Positions 46,050 through 55,099 of a stretch of 64,000 nt of DNA are shown one piece after another. Within the stretch, counting starts at the first letter, position 1, and each line of letters starts with the position of its first letter. The position numbers were made by a program, and so were the translations under genes. Under the pieces are notes generated by a model. The model searched no databases. It was given only the letters and a program-made list of their open reading frames with translations, and was not told where the DNA came from. The DNA comes from Cyclobacteriaceae bacterium YHN15 (GTDB lineage: Bacteria; Bacteroidota; Bacteroidia; Cytophagales; Cyclobacteriaceae), in NCBI GenBank assembly GCA_003797895.1, contig RKQB01000008.1, forward strand, positions 94,797 to 158,796, read 5' to 3'.

Positions 46050-46195
46050 ATTTCCAATATCGTAAAAGCCTTTGGAAATCAATAATCAGAATATAAGAAC
46101 GGTTGAATTAATTCTTGGGTTCCCCCTTTGAAAATAAAAAGTCCCCCCCTGGTTTTGATCTGCCCCCAATAGGTGTGAAACTTTTGGGGCCAAAT
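46050..46195 (-). other. moaA leader / DPP4 trailer with hairpins and homopolymer C/G runs
   Basis: On the + strand C5 (46122), C7 (46143), C5 (46163) and G4 (46186) stand out in AT-rich DNA. CCCCAA / TTGGGG (46164-46189) can pair across a 14-base loop, and ATTTCCAA / TTGGAAAT (46050-46079) forms a second hairpin just before moaA. I see no canonical Moco riboswitch. Confidence 0.45.
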
Positions 46196-46218
46196 CTTAA
46201 CCAAGACAGCTTGAAATT

Positions 46219-48702
46219 TTATTTCTTTTGAGGTTTTTCTCTTTGAATCTCCAACATATCCACGGGAGGAAGGGTATTGTCGCCCAAGAGATGTTGAACA
46301 TAGTAGTCACCCATCCTCCAAAAGAAGTATTCTGTCATATCCCCAAAACCATGTCTTTGACTTGGCAGGATGATAAAGTCAAATCGTTTGTTCGCCTTGA
46401 TCAATGCATTTGCCATTCGGATGGTGTTGGCAGGGTGGACATTATTGTCCACATCTCCTGTTACAAGCAGTAACCTACCCTTTAGGTTTTTGGCCAGGTC
46501 AGGATTTCTTTCAATTTGATAAACAAAAGTAGTGTCTCCTTTTGGTGTGATCACTTCTTTTACTCCATGATGTTTCTCTGACCACCAACGGTTATAAATG
46601 TTGTTTTCGTGATTACCGGCAGAAGATACAGCCACTTTAAAGAAATCAGGATAAACCAACATTGCAGCTGTTGACATAAAACCCCCACCTGAATGTCCGT
46701 GTATTCCCACCCTGGATTTGTCAATAAATGAATGTCTATCGGCCAATTGTTCAATTGCTGCTTTTTTGTCTGCCAAACCATAATCCCTCAAATTACCATA
46801 GCCATAATTATGGTACCATTTGGATCTTCCTGGATGTCCGCCTCTGTTGCCGACTGTCACTACGATAAAACCAAACTGGGCCAATCGGTCAATCCTGTCC
46901 ATAGATCTTCCAAAAGATTTATTGACTGCTTCGGTCTGGGGTCCTGGATAAACATATTCTATGATTGGGTACTTTTTGGTACTGTCAAAATCAAAAGGTT
47001 TGTACATGACGCCAAAAAGATCAGTAATTCCATCATCTGCTTTCACGTTATATGGTTCAGGGAATTTATAGCCTGCACCAAAGAGGGATCTTAAATCCGC
47101 CACTTCCAGGTCCATCACTTTTCTTCCCATGCCATCCTGTAAAATGGAAGAGGGTACCGTGTTTACTCTACTGAAGTTGTTGACAAAATAAGTGGCCTTG
47201 TCGTTTATCGAAACAGAATGGTTAAAGTTTCCCTGGTTCAAAAGGGTGATTGTACCTCCGTTCAAACTCACCTTGTACAAATGCTCATAATAGGGATCTT
47301 CTCCCTTTTCTTTGCCATTGGCAGTGAAGTAGAGAAATCTGCCTTTCTCGTCCACTCTTACAATACTTTCTGCGTGAAAAGGACCAGAAGAAAGCTGTCT
47401 TTTCAGATTCCCTTTAGTATCATATAAATAGTAATGTCCCCAACCATCTCTTTCTGACCAATGGATCAATTCCGTGCCATTATTAATGATTTCCGGTTTT
47501 TGAATTTCAATATAAGTATTGCTTCTTTCCTCGATAATGACCTCTTTTTTCCCCTCTCTGATATTCCAGCGGTTGATATCTATGCGTTTCAAATCCCGAG
47601 CAGAAATGGAAAAATAGAAATAATCATTGTCTCCCAGCCACTTTATAGGTTTGAAATCATCATCTCTATTCGAGGCTGGAATATTTTCCGACCATAGACC
47701 AATGGTCTGGTCTTTAAATATTGAAACATCAAGTTTTGCCATTTTACTCGAAGTAAAAGAATAATGGTACAATTCAGCAATAGGCTGTTCTTTTTCACCG
47801 GGCATGGCATATTTATATGTCTCTAGAGTGGGCCTGGGATCTCTGGTATTATGGATCACCCACAGCTCCATTACTTTCCTTGAATCATTACGGGTCAATG
47901 CAAATTGTTTGGAATCCGGAGACCATAAAACATTGGCTCTTTTGCGATTATCTTTATTCTTCTCTTCTTCCACATTATCTTCACCACGGCCAAATCCACC
48001 ATAACTATAATCCTTTTCACCATCAGTAGTCAATTGGTTCTCCACAATGGTACTGTCTTTTTCATCTTTTACTGCTTTCAGGAAATTCTCCTTGTCCATC
48101 CAAAAAAGATTATCGTGTTTTGCGAAGACAATTTTGGAAGAGTCGGGAGAAATATTTGCCCAGGCCAATCTTTTGGCCTCTTCTTCCGGGTCTTTGATTT
48201 CTGTCAAGGTTTGGGTGTTGATATCAAATCGGAAAACAAAAGTTTTCTTTTCCAAAGAATCCTTGGCATTTCTGTTCTTGCTCTTAATTTCTTCCCAGTC
48301 TTTTTTCAGCACTTCCTGGGTGCTTTTTACTTTAAACTGAATGGTATTTTCATCTTCCAAAAACTTCATATTACTGATGTCCAAATGCTGGCCATCAAAA
48401 GGATCTTTGACTATTTTGGTGATTTCAGCAGCCAGATTATCATTATCAAAAAGCCTGGTTTTGCTCTTGGTGGCAGGATTGATGATATACCAGTGTTTGC
48501 CATCCGTAGTTTCATATTCATACCAAAAACGATCTGATTTTTTAAGCCAATGAGCGTCTACCTCTGTAGTAAAAATGAGTTTTTTTAATTTTTCAGGAGA
48601 AAACCTGGCTGCTAGCTCATAATTTCCTTTGGTATGGACTTCCTGGGCAAGGATTTGACCGAAGCATAAGAAGAAAATCATTGGTAAGTAAACTTTCTGC
48701 AT
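46219..48702 (-). CDS. S9-family prolyl oligopeptidase (dipeptidyl peptidase IV-like)
   Basis: 827 residues with a signal peptide (cleavage near LAQ, residue 19). N-terminal eight-bladed propeller (~30-550) and C-terminal alpha/beta hydrolase (~560-827). Catalytic triad is recognisable: S671 in GHSGGG, D752 in GDVDNN and H784 in QRHGFGD. The nucleophile elbow is GHSGGG rather than the common GxSYGG. Family role: removal of dipeptides, often X-Pro, from peptides in the periplasm. It is divergent from an S10 peptidase gene, so the two exported peptidases flank one 210-bp promoter region. Confidence 0.92.
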   Translation of the reverse strand: MQKVYLPMIFFLCFGQILAQEVHTKGNYELAARFSPEKLKKLIFTTEVDAHWLKKSDRFWYEYETTDGKHWYIINPATKSKTRLFDNDNLAAEITKIVKDPFDGQHLDISNMKFLEDENTIQFKVKSTQEVLKKDWEEIKSKNRNAKDSLEKKTFVFRFDINTQTLTEIKDPEEEAKRLAWANISPDSSKIVFAKHDNLFWMDKENFLKAVKDEKDSTIVENQLTTDGEKDYSYGGFGRGEDNVEEEKNKDNRKRANVLWSPDSKQFALTRNDSRKVMELWVIHNTRDPRPTLETYKYAMPGEKEQPIAELYHYSFTSSKMAKLDVSIFKDQTIGLWSENIPASNRDDDFKPIKWLGDNDYFYFSISARDLKRIDINRWNIREGKKEVIIEERSNTYIEIQKPEIINNGTELIHWSERDGWGHYYLYDTKGNLKRQLSSGPFHAESIVRVDEKGRFLYFTANGKEKGEDPYYEHLYKVSLNGGTITLLNQGNFNHSVSINDKATYFVNNFSRVNTVPSSILQDGMGRKVMDLEVADLRSLFGAGYKFPEPYNVKADDGITDLFGVMYKPFDFDSTKKYPIIEYVYPGPQTEAVNKSFGRSMDRIDRLAQFGFIVVTVGNRGGHPGRSKWYHNYGYGNLRDYGLADKKAAIEQLADRHSFIDKSRVGIHGHSGGGFMSTAAMLVYPDFFKVAVSSAGNHENNIYNRWWSEKHHGVKEVITPKGDTTFVYQIERNPDLAKNLKGRLLLVTGDVDNNVHPANTIRMANALIKANKRFDFIILPSQRHGFGDMTEYFFWRMGDYYVQHLLGDNTLPPVDMLEIQREKPQKK

Positions 48703-48912
48703 AAGATTTAGCTTTTATAGGCCGAATCTAATGCTTTGATGATTTTTTGCAGAACCGTTGGTGGAAAATGGACCAAATGGATTTTAATTCTGTTGGGAGG
48801 AAGATTGATTTTGAAACAGGACATTCATCCACTTATCCTTTTCTCCATTACGCCTAAATAAATCCCTCAGAATTCCTGTAACATTCCCTTATATTAGAAT
48901 CGGAATAATTAC

Positions 48913-50406
48913 ATGATCACTATGAAAAAAAACTTACTTATTTTATGCTTTCTAGTCCTTTCTGTTGTCTTGGTTCAGGCACAGGAAAACAGGGAAATTA
49001 AAGTGGAATCTTCTTCAGTCACAACAGGAGAGGCAAATATCAAAGGCAAAAGAGTGCCTTATAAAGCGACTGCAGGAACAATGCCTGTATGGAATGAGGA
49101 TGGTAAACCCATTGCCTCACTATTTTACACCTACTATGAAAGGACTGATGTAAGCGATAAGGCTTCCAGGCCATTGGTTTTTTCTTTTAACGGCGGTCCG
49201 GGATCAGGATCACTTTGGATGCATTTGGCCTATACCGGGCCTTATGTATTAAACATAGATGAAGAAGGTTATCCATTGCAGCCTTATGGGGTAAAAGCCA
49301 ACCCGCATTCGATTTTGGATGTTGCAGATATTGTTTATATAGACCCAGTAAATACCGGATATTCCAGAATAGTCGACAAAGAAACACCAAGATCTACATT
49401 CTTTGGCATCAATTCAGATATAAAATACCTGGCTGATTGGGTGAAAACCTTTGTTACCAGACAAAACAGATGGCCTTCTCCAAAATACCTTATCGGTGAG
49501 AGCTATGGAACCACCAGAGTGGCTGGTTTGGTACATGAATTGCAGAATTCACACTGGATGTATTTTAATGGCGTGGTTCTGGTTTCTCCCACTGGATTAG
49601 GTCTGGAAAGAAGTGGTCCTGTGGCCAAAGCCAATTATCTTCCTTATTATGCTGCCACTGCATGGTATCACAAAGTACTTCCGGCAGATTTACAGGCAAA
49701 AGACCTAGATGAGATTCTTCCTGAAGTGGAGAAATACACTTTAGATATAGTTCTTCCTGCCATTGCCAAAGGTGGTACTTTGGATCCTGAAGAAAGAAAA
49801 GCTATCGCCAAAAAAATGTCTTACTATTCTGGAATCAGTGAGGAGGTATTCATGCAATTTGCACTGGCTGTTCCGACCAGTTACTATTGGAAAGAGCTGA
49901 TGAGGGACAAGGGATTGACTGTAGGAAGATTGGACAGCCGATATAGAGGAATAGACCAAACAGATGCCGGAGAGCGGTATGATTATGATCCTGCCCTGAC
50001 AGCATGGAACCATGCCTTTTCTCCAGCGATGAATTATTATGCCAAGAATGTTCTTAAGTATGACACGGACTTGACCTATTATTTATTTGGTCCAGTCCAT
50101 CCATGGGATAGAAGTAATGAGAATACCGGTAATCAATTGGCACAGGCAATGTTACAAAATCCTTACCTGCACGTAATGACCCAATCAGGCTATTTCGATG
50201 GAGGAACGGATTATTTCAATGCTAAATTTAACATGTGGCAAATGGATCCAGCCGGGAAACTTCAAGACAGAATGTTTTTCAAAGGCTATAGGAGCGGGCA
50301 TATGATGTATTTGAGAGCCGAGGATTTGGCCAATTCAAACGAGGACGTCAGACAGTTTATCCAGAAATCCTTACCTGCTAAGGATAAGCCGGCTAAATAT
50401 TGGTAA
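48913..50406 (+). CDS. S10-family serine carboxypeptidase-like protein, exported
   Basis: 497 residues with a signal peptide (cleavage near VQAQ, residue 23). The start may be ATG 48913 or the in-frame ATG 48922. S10 signatures: FNGGPGSGSLWMH (oxyanion region), nucleophile S197 in GESYGT, an Asp-rich YFDGGTDYF segment likely to hold the catalytic Asp, and H463 in SGHMMYL. It should release C-terminal residues from peptides in the periplasm at acidic pH optimum typical of the family. It is divergent from the DPP4-like gene and ends in a strong terminator. Confidence 0.92.
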   Translation: MITMKKNLLILCFLVLSVVLVQAQENREIKVESSSVTTGEANIKGKRVPYKATAGTMPVWNEDGKPIASLFYTYYERTDVSDKASRPLVFSFNGGPGSGSLWMHLAYTGPYVLNIDEEGYPLQPYGVKANPHSILDVADIVYIDPVNTGYSRIVDKETPRSTFFGINSDIKYLADWVKTFVTRQNRWPSPKYLIGESYGTTRVAGLVHELQNSHWMYFNGVVLVSPTGLGLERSGPVAKANYLPYYAATAWYHKVLPADLQAKDLDEILPEVEKYTLDIVLPAIAKGGTLDPEERKAIAKKMSYYSGISEEVFMQFALAVPTSYYWKELMRDKGLTVGRLDSRYRGIDQTDAGERYDYDPALTAWNHAFSPAMNYYAKNVLKYDTDLTYYLFGPVHPWDRSNENTGNQLAQAMLQNPYLHVMTQSGYFDGGTDYFNAKFNMWQMDPAGKLQDRMFFKGYRSGHMMYLRAEDLANSNEDVRQFIQKSLPAKDKPAKYW

Positions 50407-50432
50407 ATTCAATTCCTCAATTTGGAGTTCTA

Positions 50433-50478
50433 AAATACCTTTGGATACGCCTTGGCGGACCCAAAGGTATTTTTTTTG
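50433..50478 (+). terminator. intrinsic terminator after the S10 peptidase gene
   Basis: Perfect 12-bp arms AAATACCTTTGG / CCAAAGGTATTT with a 16-base loop, running into TTTTTTT. It lies 26 bp after the stop codon, between convergent genes. Confidence 0.88.
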
Positions 50479-50502
50479 TAAATCGGAGGAATTAATTAAT
50501 CC

Positions 50503-51387
50503 TTAGACTACAAGCGAAAAATCTGAAAGGGACCGGAAATTCCTTTTCTCCCCAAGCAAGATTCCAATCAATTGAAAAACATCTTCCTTTTTCTTACCTG
50601 ATTTTCTTAGGAATTGAACAGAGGTATCGCCAGCGGATTTTGAAAGTTTCTGATTATTGAGACCCTTGATCAATGGATGGTGATAAAATGTTGATTGGGA
50701 ATAATAATTATTCAATAGCTGCTTGGAAAGGTAAACCTGGGCCATTGTGGATCCCCATAAATCTTTTCCTCTGATAATTAAATCCACACCATAAAAAAGG
50801 TCATCAACTATGGTAGTCAGCTGATAAGCAGGCAAAGCATCTTTTTTTCTTACGATAAAATCAGCAAGTATACCTGGGATTTTGCCTGTCACCAAACCAT
50901 CCTTCAGGTCAATAAATGATACTTCCTGATGCTTGTCCACTTTAAATCTCCAGGCTATATCTTTTTGATTGAAATCCAGATTTCGTTTTCTGCAAAAACC
51001 GGTATAATATCCATTCGGATCCATTTTTTCTATTTTTTTCCTGCTGCAGTCACAGGCAAAAAGGGTTCTTTTTTCTTTCAGTTGAGCTAAGGCTTCCCGG
51101 TAAAGTTCCAATCTATTCATCTGAGAATAATTTTTCTGGAAATCCTTTAGATCTTTGGGCCCTAAATCAAAAGGTATTTCCAAAAAATCCAAAGTGTCGA
51201 AAATATCCTGAATGTATTTGTTTTTCATCCTATCCCTGTCTATATCATCTATGCGAAGCATAATTTTGGATTGATGCTTTTTAGCAAGATGATAGGTTAA
51301 GATAAAGGAGTAAACATTTCCAAGATGAAGGTAACCGCTTGGGGTGGGTGCAAAGCGAGTGAGTTTGAAGCTTTGTTGAAAAGTCAT
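50503..51387 (-). CDS. gluQ: glutamyl-Q tRNA(Asp) synthetase-like protein
   Basis: 294 residues, the catalytic core of a class I Glu-tRNA synthetase without the anticodon-binding domain. HIGH-like HLGN in APTPSGYLHLGN, MLRIDDIDRDR, a zinc-type C-x-C...Y...C set (CDCSRKK, YYTGFC) and the KLSKS loop (NQKLSKSAG). This size and the zinc pattern match GluQ-RS, which glutamylates queuosine in tRNA-Asp, rather than GltX. It stands alone on the minus strand, convergent with the S10 gene. Confidence 0.88.
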   Translation of the reverse strand: MTFQQSFKLTRFAPTPSGYLHLGNVYSFILTYHLAKKHQSKIMLRIDDIDRDRMKNKYIQDIFDTLDFLEIPFDLGPKDLKDFQKNYSQMNRLELYREALAQLKEKRTLFACDCSRKKIEKMDPNGYYTGFCRKRNLDFNQKDIAWRFKVDKHQEVSFIDLKDGLVTGKIPGILADFIVRKKDALPAYQLTTIVDDLFYGVDLIIRGKDLWGSTMAQVYLSKQLLNNYYSQSTFYHHPLIKGLNNQKLSKSAGDTSVQFLRKSGKKKEDVFQLIGILLGEKRNFRSLSDFSLVV

Positions 51388-51504
51388 AATTGAATATGAA
51401 TAAGAATGAGGAATTTAATTTTTCTATTTTGAAATGTTATTTCTTGTAAGGAATAAATCAAATCTTTTTGTTAAATAGAGGTCCATAATACATTAAAAGG
51501 ACCA

Positions 51505-52176
51505 ATGATGCACCAAAACAATTACATAGTTTGTCTTCTTTTTTTTACTTTAATTTTTTCTTCTTGTGAAGATAAACTGGATGGTCCTAATCTAATCAAA
51601 AAATCTATTGCTTATCATGATCCGGCTGGAGAATGGAAAAACTTTCAGAAGACCTTCTATTTTCGTGACAAAAGACCTGATAAGGAAGGAAGAGAATATA
51701 ATGTTCAGATCAATATACCCAATTCATATTTTAAATATGTCAATTCCGGACAAGGTTTGGTTTATGAGGTTTCCCAAGAATCCTGTTTGACAGCGATTGG
51801 CGAAGGAGCAGATTGTGAAAGGGCCCTTATGATGAGGAATTATTATTTTTATTTATGGGGTCTGCCAATGAAGCTTTTGGATGAAGGAACGCTAATAGAT
51901 AAGGAAGTGAAAAAGGAACTGATCCATGATAAGGAATCTTTTGTAGCGAGGATTCCTTATGAGAAAGATGTTTGGTATTTCTATTTTGATCCTGAGGATT
52001 TTCGGATGATTGCCTATAAATTTTACAAAGATGAGAAAAATCAGATCGGTGAAATCGTTTATTTGGAAAATGAATTAGTGGTAGGGAAGATGAAAATTCC
52101 CTCAGACAGGTCATGGTTTAGAACTGAAAGTAATGAATTTCTCGGCACAGATTTTCTTTTAAAAGCAGGGGATTAA
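51505..52176 (+). CDS. lipoprotein of the DUF6503-like type, function unknown
   Basis: 223 residues with a lipobox (FSSC, Cys near 21), so exported and lipidated. Beta-rich, with many aromatic residues (FYFRDKRPD, YNVQINIPNSYFKYV, VWYFYFDPEDFRMIAYKFY). The pattern resembles the DUF6503 group of Bacteroidota lipoproteins, which may share the LolA/LppX-like half-barrel fold; this is from memory and not checked. Located 117 bp from the divergent gluQ gene and 55 bp before a small carboxypeptidase-regulatory-like protein. No catalytic motif seen. Confidence 0.72.
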   Translation: MMHQNNYIVCLLFFTLIFSSCEDKLDGPNLIKKSIAYHDPAGEWKNFQKTFYFRDKRPDKEGREYNVQINIPNSYFKYVNSGQGLVYEVSQESCLTAIGEGADCERALMMRNYYFYLWGLPMKLLDEGTLIDKEVKKELIHDKESFVARIPYEKDVWYFYFDPEDFRMIAYKFYKDEKNQIGEIVYLENELVVGKMKIPSDRSWFRTESNEFLGTDFLLKAGD

Positions 52177-52199
52177 TAATTTTTAACGCCTGTTATTTC

Positions 52200-52227
52200 T
52201 TGGGAAACATGAATAGGCCTAATTTCG
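52200..52227 (+). promoter_or_regulatory. candidate promoter abutting the next start codon
   Basis: TTG at 52200-52202 and TAATTTCG at 52220-52227 are 17 bp apart. The -7-like box ends 4 bp before the GTG start at 52232, so transcription would begin at or inside the start codon. Confidence 0.4.
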
Positions 52228-52231
52228 ATGT

Positions 52232-53017
52232 GTGAAAAGATTCCTGCTGTTATCTTTGTTTTTGTTTGCATTCAGTCCCATAAAGACATTTGGTCAGGTG
52301 GTCACCGGAAATGTAATTGACGGCTTGGATAGGGGATTCCTGGATAATGTCTGGGTAATCAACCTACACAATAGGGACAGTAGCCTTACCAATGAAAGGG
52401 GGTATTTCAGGGTAAAAGCCTCCCAAGGTGATACTTTGCTAATTACAAGAAATTACTATATCCCCAAATTTATTACCATAGGTGGAGAAAGACATATTCT
52501 GACCGAAATCTATATGGATGCAAGGACACTACCGCGCTTTGACCTATATGGGGATTTGATGGTCATGCCCTTCAGAGCAGGTAACCTTTCCAATATGAGG
52601 TCCTTGAGTGATAGACCTGCAGGTCCAGGCAAAGTTTATATGGGTACTTCCGAACAAATGATGCCTGGGTTTACCTTGGACGGTCCCATTTCCTATTTCA
52701 TGAAATCCGAGCGACAAAAACGGCAATATGCCAGAAAATTAGCTTTCTTGGCCAGACAAAAGGATTATTTGGAACTGATACAGTCTGACTCGGTGATGTA
52801 TGCACTTAAACTCGAATATAACTTGACGGACAAGGACCTTGATGATCTGATTATTGAATTCAATCTTCAGAATATGGACCATCAGTTTTTGGATATGGAC
52901 TGGCAAAGAGTGGAAAAAATGCTTACTGACTTTTTGGATCAAAGGACTAGGTACAGGAAAGAGGAGGAACAAAAAGAATCTCCCGGTTCAAATTCCAGGT
53001 CCAAGAAAAGCAATTAG
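52232..53017 (+). CDS. carboxypeptidase-regulatory-like (CarboxypepD_reg) exported protein
   Basis: 261 residues from a GTG start (no suitable ATG; the signal peptide begins immediately, KRFLLLSLFLFAF). After cleavage near FGQ (residue 22) comes a CarboxypepD_reg-like beta-sandwich (VVTGNVIDGLDRGFLDNVWVIN ... RGYFRVKASQGDTLLI), as found at the N-termini of TonB-dependent receptors but here on its own. The C-terminal half is helical and charged (LARQKDYLELIQ, DLDDLIIEFN). No barrel follows. Periplasmic, function unknown. It converges on the DUF4442 gene. Confidence 0.8.
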   Translation: MKRFLLLSLFLFAFSPIKTFGQVVTGNVIDGLDRGFLDNVWVINLHNRDSSLTNERGYFRVKASQGDTLLITRNYYIPKFITIGGERHILTEIYMDARTLPRFDLYGDLMVMPFRAGNLSNMRSLSDRPAGPGKVYMGTSEQMMPGFTLDGPISYFMKSERQKRQYARKLAFLARQKDYLELIQSDSVMYALKLEYNLTDKDLDDLIIEFNLQNMDHQFLDMDWQRVEKMLTDFLDQRTRYRKEEEQKESPGSNSRSKKSN

Positions 53018-53043
53018 AAATTTCCTCCATCAACGCTTTTTTT

Positions 53044-53523
53044 CTATGCCTTTCTTTTAAAGGACCAAGTCACATAAAATTTAGCCACAACTTCTCCCTG
53101 GGGGTTCGTTCCGGTGGAGACCATGGTGAGTTTTGCAGTTTCTTCCGGCTTTAGCTCATTAATAAGCTCATTTAGTTCCTTTCCTTGATTACAGGTAAAA
53201 GTTATCTTCTGATTGGCTTTTTTATGGTACTCTGCTCTGAAATCCACCACCAGCATGCTGAACTTTCCCTTTCCTGCCATAGAAAGTTGGCAGAGTGCAC
53301 CGGTGCTGAGTTCAGCAGCTCCTGCCATGGCGGCAAAATAAATGGATTGAAATGGATTTTGGCTCCGCCAGAAGTAGGGGATGGTCACTTCGCATTTTTC
53401 TTCAGATATACTGTTTATTTTTAGCCTCCAAAATACAGCGGAGGGCAATTTGAAGAACATGGCCCACCAAAAAATAAATGGGTTGCTCATGCGCTTTTGG
53501 TATTGTTTTGCCTTTGGGTTCAT
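53044..53523 (-). CDS. DUF4442 hotdog-fold protein
   Basis: 159 residues. PFIFWWAMFFKLPSAVFWRLKI at the N-terminus, IPYFWRSQNPFQSIYFAAMAGAAELSTG in the middle and a beta-hotdog tail (FTCNQGKELNELI, EVVAKFYVTWSF) match the DUF4442 family of thioesterase-like hotdog proteins. It lacks a signal peptide; the N-terminal aromatic stretch may be membrane-associated. Acyl-CoA or acyl-ACP thioesterase activity is possible by fold only. It lies on the minus strand between two convergent/divergent + strand genes. Confidence 0.8.
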   Translation of the reverse strand: MNPKAKQYQKRMSNPFIFWWAMFFKLPSAVFWRLKINSISEEKCEVTIPYFWRSQNPFQSIYFAAMAGAAELSTGALCQLSMAGKGKFSMLVVDFRAEYHKKANQKITFTCNQGKELNELINELKPEETAKLTMVSTGTNPQGEVVAKFYVTWSFKRKA

Positions 53524-53620
53524 ATCAGAATAAATAAACAGCTTTAAATTAAGAAAAAACTAAACTCCTTTTTTGAAATGGCATCTTTTTTGGTGAATTT
53601 CGTTTAAAAATTTAGAAGTT

Positions 53621-54424
53621 ATGTTTAAGAAATTAATCTTTTTGTTGGCGATAGGAATGATTGTTTATTCTTGTGCCAAGGTGCCTATGAGCGGCCGAAG
53701 CCAATTGGCCTTGGTTGGCAATGAGGAATTACTTCCAATGGCCTATGACCAATACAATCAAGTTTTAAAAGAAAGCAAAATAGTAACAAATACCCCTGAT
53801 GGTCAAATGGTAGTAAGGGTTGGAAAAAGGATTGCAGATGCAGTAGATAAATATATGCGGGAAAACGGGTATGAAAAAGAACTTCAGGGATTTGCCTGGG
53901 AATTTAATCTTTTGGAACAGGATGTAGTGAATGCATGGTGTATGCCAGGGGGGAAAGTGGCTTTTTATACAGGAATAATCCCGGTTTGCCAGGATGAAGC
54001 AGGAATTGCTGTGGTGATGGGGCACGAGGTAGCGCATGCCATAGCCAACCATGGAAGGGAAAGAATGTCCAATGGTCTTCTTGTTAATGGATTGTTAGGA
54101 GGAGCTCAGGCAGCTATGGGGCAGAACCCGACCTTGACACAAAACCTTTTCTTACAGGCATTTGGTGTTGGCGGACAATTAGGAATGCTTTCCTTTTCCA
54201 GAAAGCATGAGTTGGAAGCCGATCAATTGGGTCTGAATTTTATGGCTTTGGCCGGTTACGATCCCAGAGTAGCTCCTGGTTTTTGGGACCGTATGGCAGG
54301 AGCCGGATCAGGCGATGCCCCACCGGAATTTTTGTCGACCCATCCAGGTCCTAACAGAAGAAAAGATGAGCTTAACAAACAGATGCCCAAGGCGATGGAA
54401 TATTATGAAAGAAGTAAAAAATAA
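53621..54424 (+). CDS. M48-family metalloprotease lipoprotein
   Basis: 267 residues with a lipobox (VYSC, Cys ~18). The zinc site is H135-E136-x2-H139 (GHEVAHAIANHGRE), with the third ligand Glu197 in HELEADQLG, as expected for M48. VPMSGRSQLALVG and WCMPGGKVAFYTGI are family signatures of the BepA/LoiP-like periplasmic group. Role: quality control of outer-membrane or periplasmic proteins, anchored by lipid. It probably has its own promoter. Full length for the single-domain type (no TPR tail). Confidence 0.93.
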   Translation: MFKKLIFLLAIGMIVYSCAKVPMSGRSQLALVGNEELLPMAYDQYNQVLKESKIVTNTPDGQMVVRVGKRIADAVDKYMRENGYEKELQGFAWEFNLLEQDVVNAWCMPGGKVAFYTGIIPVCQDEAGIAVVMGHEVAHAIANHGRERMSNGLLVNGLLGGAQAAMGQNPTLTQNLFLQAFGVGGQLGMLSFSRKHELEADQLGLNFMALAGYDPRVAPGFWDRMAGAGSGDAPPEFLSTHPGPNRRKDELNKQMPKAMEYYERSKK

Positions 54425-54622
54425 GGTATAGGAGGATTTTAGAAGTAGACTTTCTATTATGAAGAGAGAAGTAAAAATTGATAAGAAAGATAATCAGTTA
54501 CCAAACAACTTCAGTATAAGTTTTTGAGTTTGCAAGTTTTAATAATTATTTAGAGATTATACGAAATTAAGATAAAACCAGAGTGCAGCAACTTTGTTGC
54601 ACTCCATTAATTAGCCTGAAAT
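54425..54622 (+). other. 198-bp gap after the M48 gene
   Basis: No gene. A degenerate echo of the gene's 3' end (TATTATGAAAGAAGTAAAAA at 54405 versus TATTATGAAGAGAGAAGTAA near 54456) and a GAGTGCA / TGCACTC hairpin at 54581-54604, just upstream of the acetyltransferase, are visible. Confidence 0.5.
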
Positions 54623-55075
54623 TTGAACTATTCCATTGAACCTTTTAAGGATGCTTATAAAGACCAGTTGCTTTCTGTTTGGGATAGTTCTGTCGTGACA
54701 ACCCACCTTTTTTTAACGATACTTGATTATATTGAGATCAAACAGTTGGTTAAAGAAATTGACTTTAATCAATTTCAGGTGTATTGTCTAATGCAAGATG
54801 AAAATGTCCTGGGTTTTGTAGGTGTTGCAGAACATAAGATAGAAATGCTTTTTTTGAAACCTCAATTCTTCAAAAAAGGTTTGGGAAGGAAATTGATGGA
54901 CTTTGCCATTCGTGAGCTTAAAGCAAACAAAGTTGATGTCAACGAGCAGAATACCAAAGCGGTAATTTTTTATGAAAAAATGGGATTTGTAACCTATGAA
55001 AGAAGCGAAAAAGACGACCAGGGAAGGAATTATCCGCTTTTAAGAATGAGGTTAAAACCGGAGCAAAGTCTTTAA
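54623..55075 (+). CDS. GNAT-family N-acetyltransferase
   Basis: 150 residues from a TTG start at 54623 (no nearby ATG; the N-terminus NYSIEPFKDAYKDQLLSVW is that of GNAT proteins). Acetyl-CoA site: MLFLKPQFFKKGLGRKLMDFAI, with the R/Q-x2-G-x-G/A-like turn KKGLGRK, then NEQNTKAVIFYEKMGF, the typical motif B. Substrate unknown; small YjaB/PhnO-like members acetylate amines or amino acids. It is read toward the minus-strand esterase gene (25-bp gap). Confidence 0.85.
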   Translation: MNYSIEPFKDAYKDQLLSVWDSSVVTTHLFLTILDYIEIKQLVKEIDFNQFQVYCLMQDENVLGFVGVAEHKIEMLFLKPQFFKKGLGRKLMDFAIRELKANKVDVNEQNTKAVIFYEKMGFVTYERSEKDDQGRNYPLLRMRLKPEQSL

Positions 55076-55099
55076 TAATGATTTCGATGAGTCGCTAGA

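Noticed and set aside
46026..46218. Moco riboswitch upstream of moaA
   Set aside because: No conserved Moco aptamer pattern could be recognised; only simple hairpins and C/G runs are visible.
48034..48537. 167-residue + strand frame inside the DPP4-like gene
   Set aside because: Antisense shadow of a conserved peptidase with no start signal and low-complexity Phe/Leu-rich composition.
54405..54475. Tandem duplication of the M48 gene end
   Set aside because: Similarity is limited to about 20 degenerate AT-rich bases; not enough to claim a duplication.
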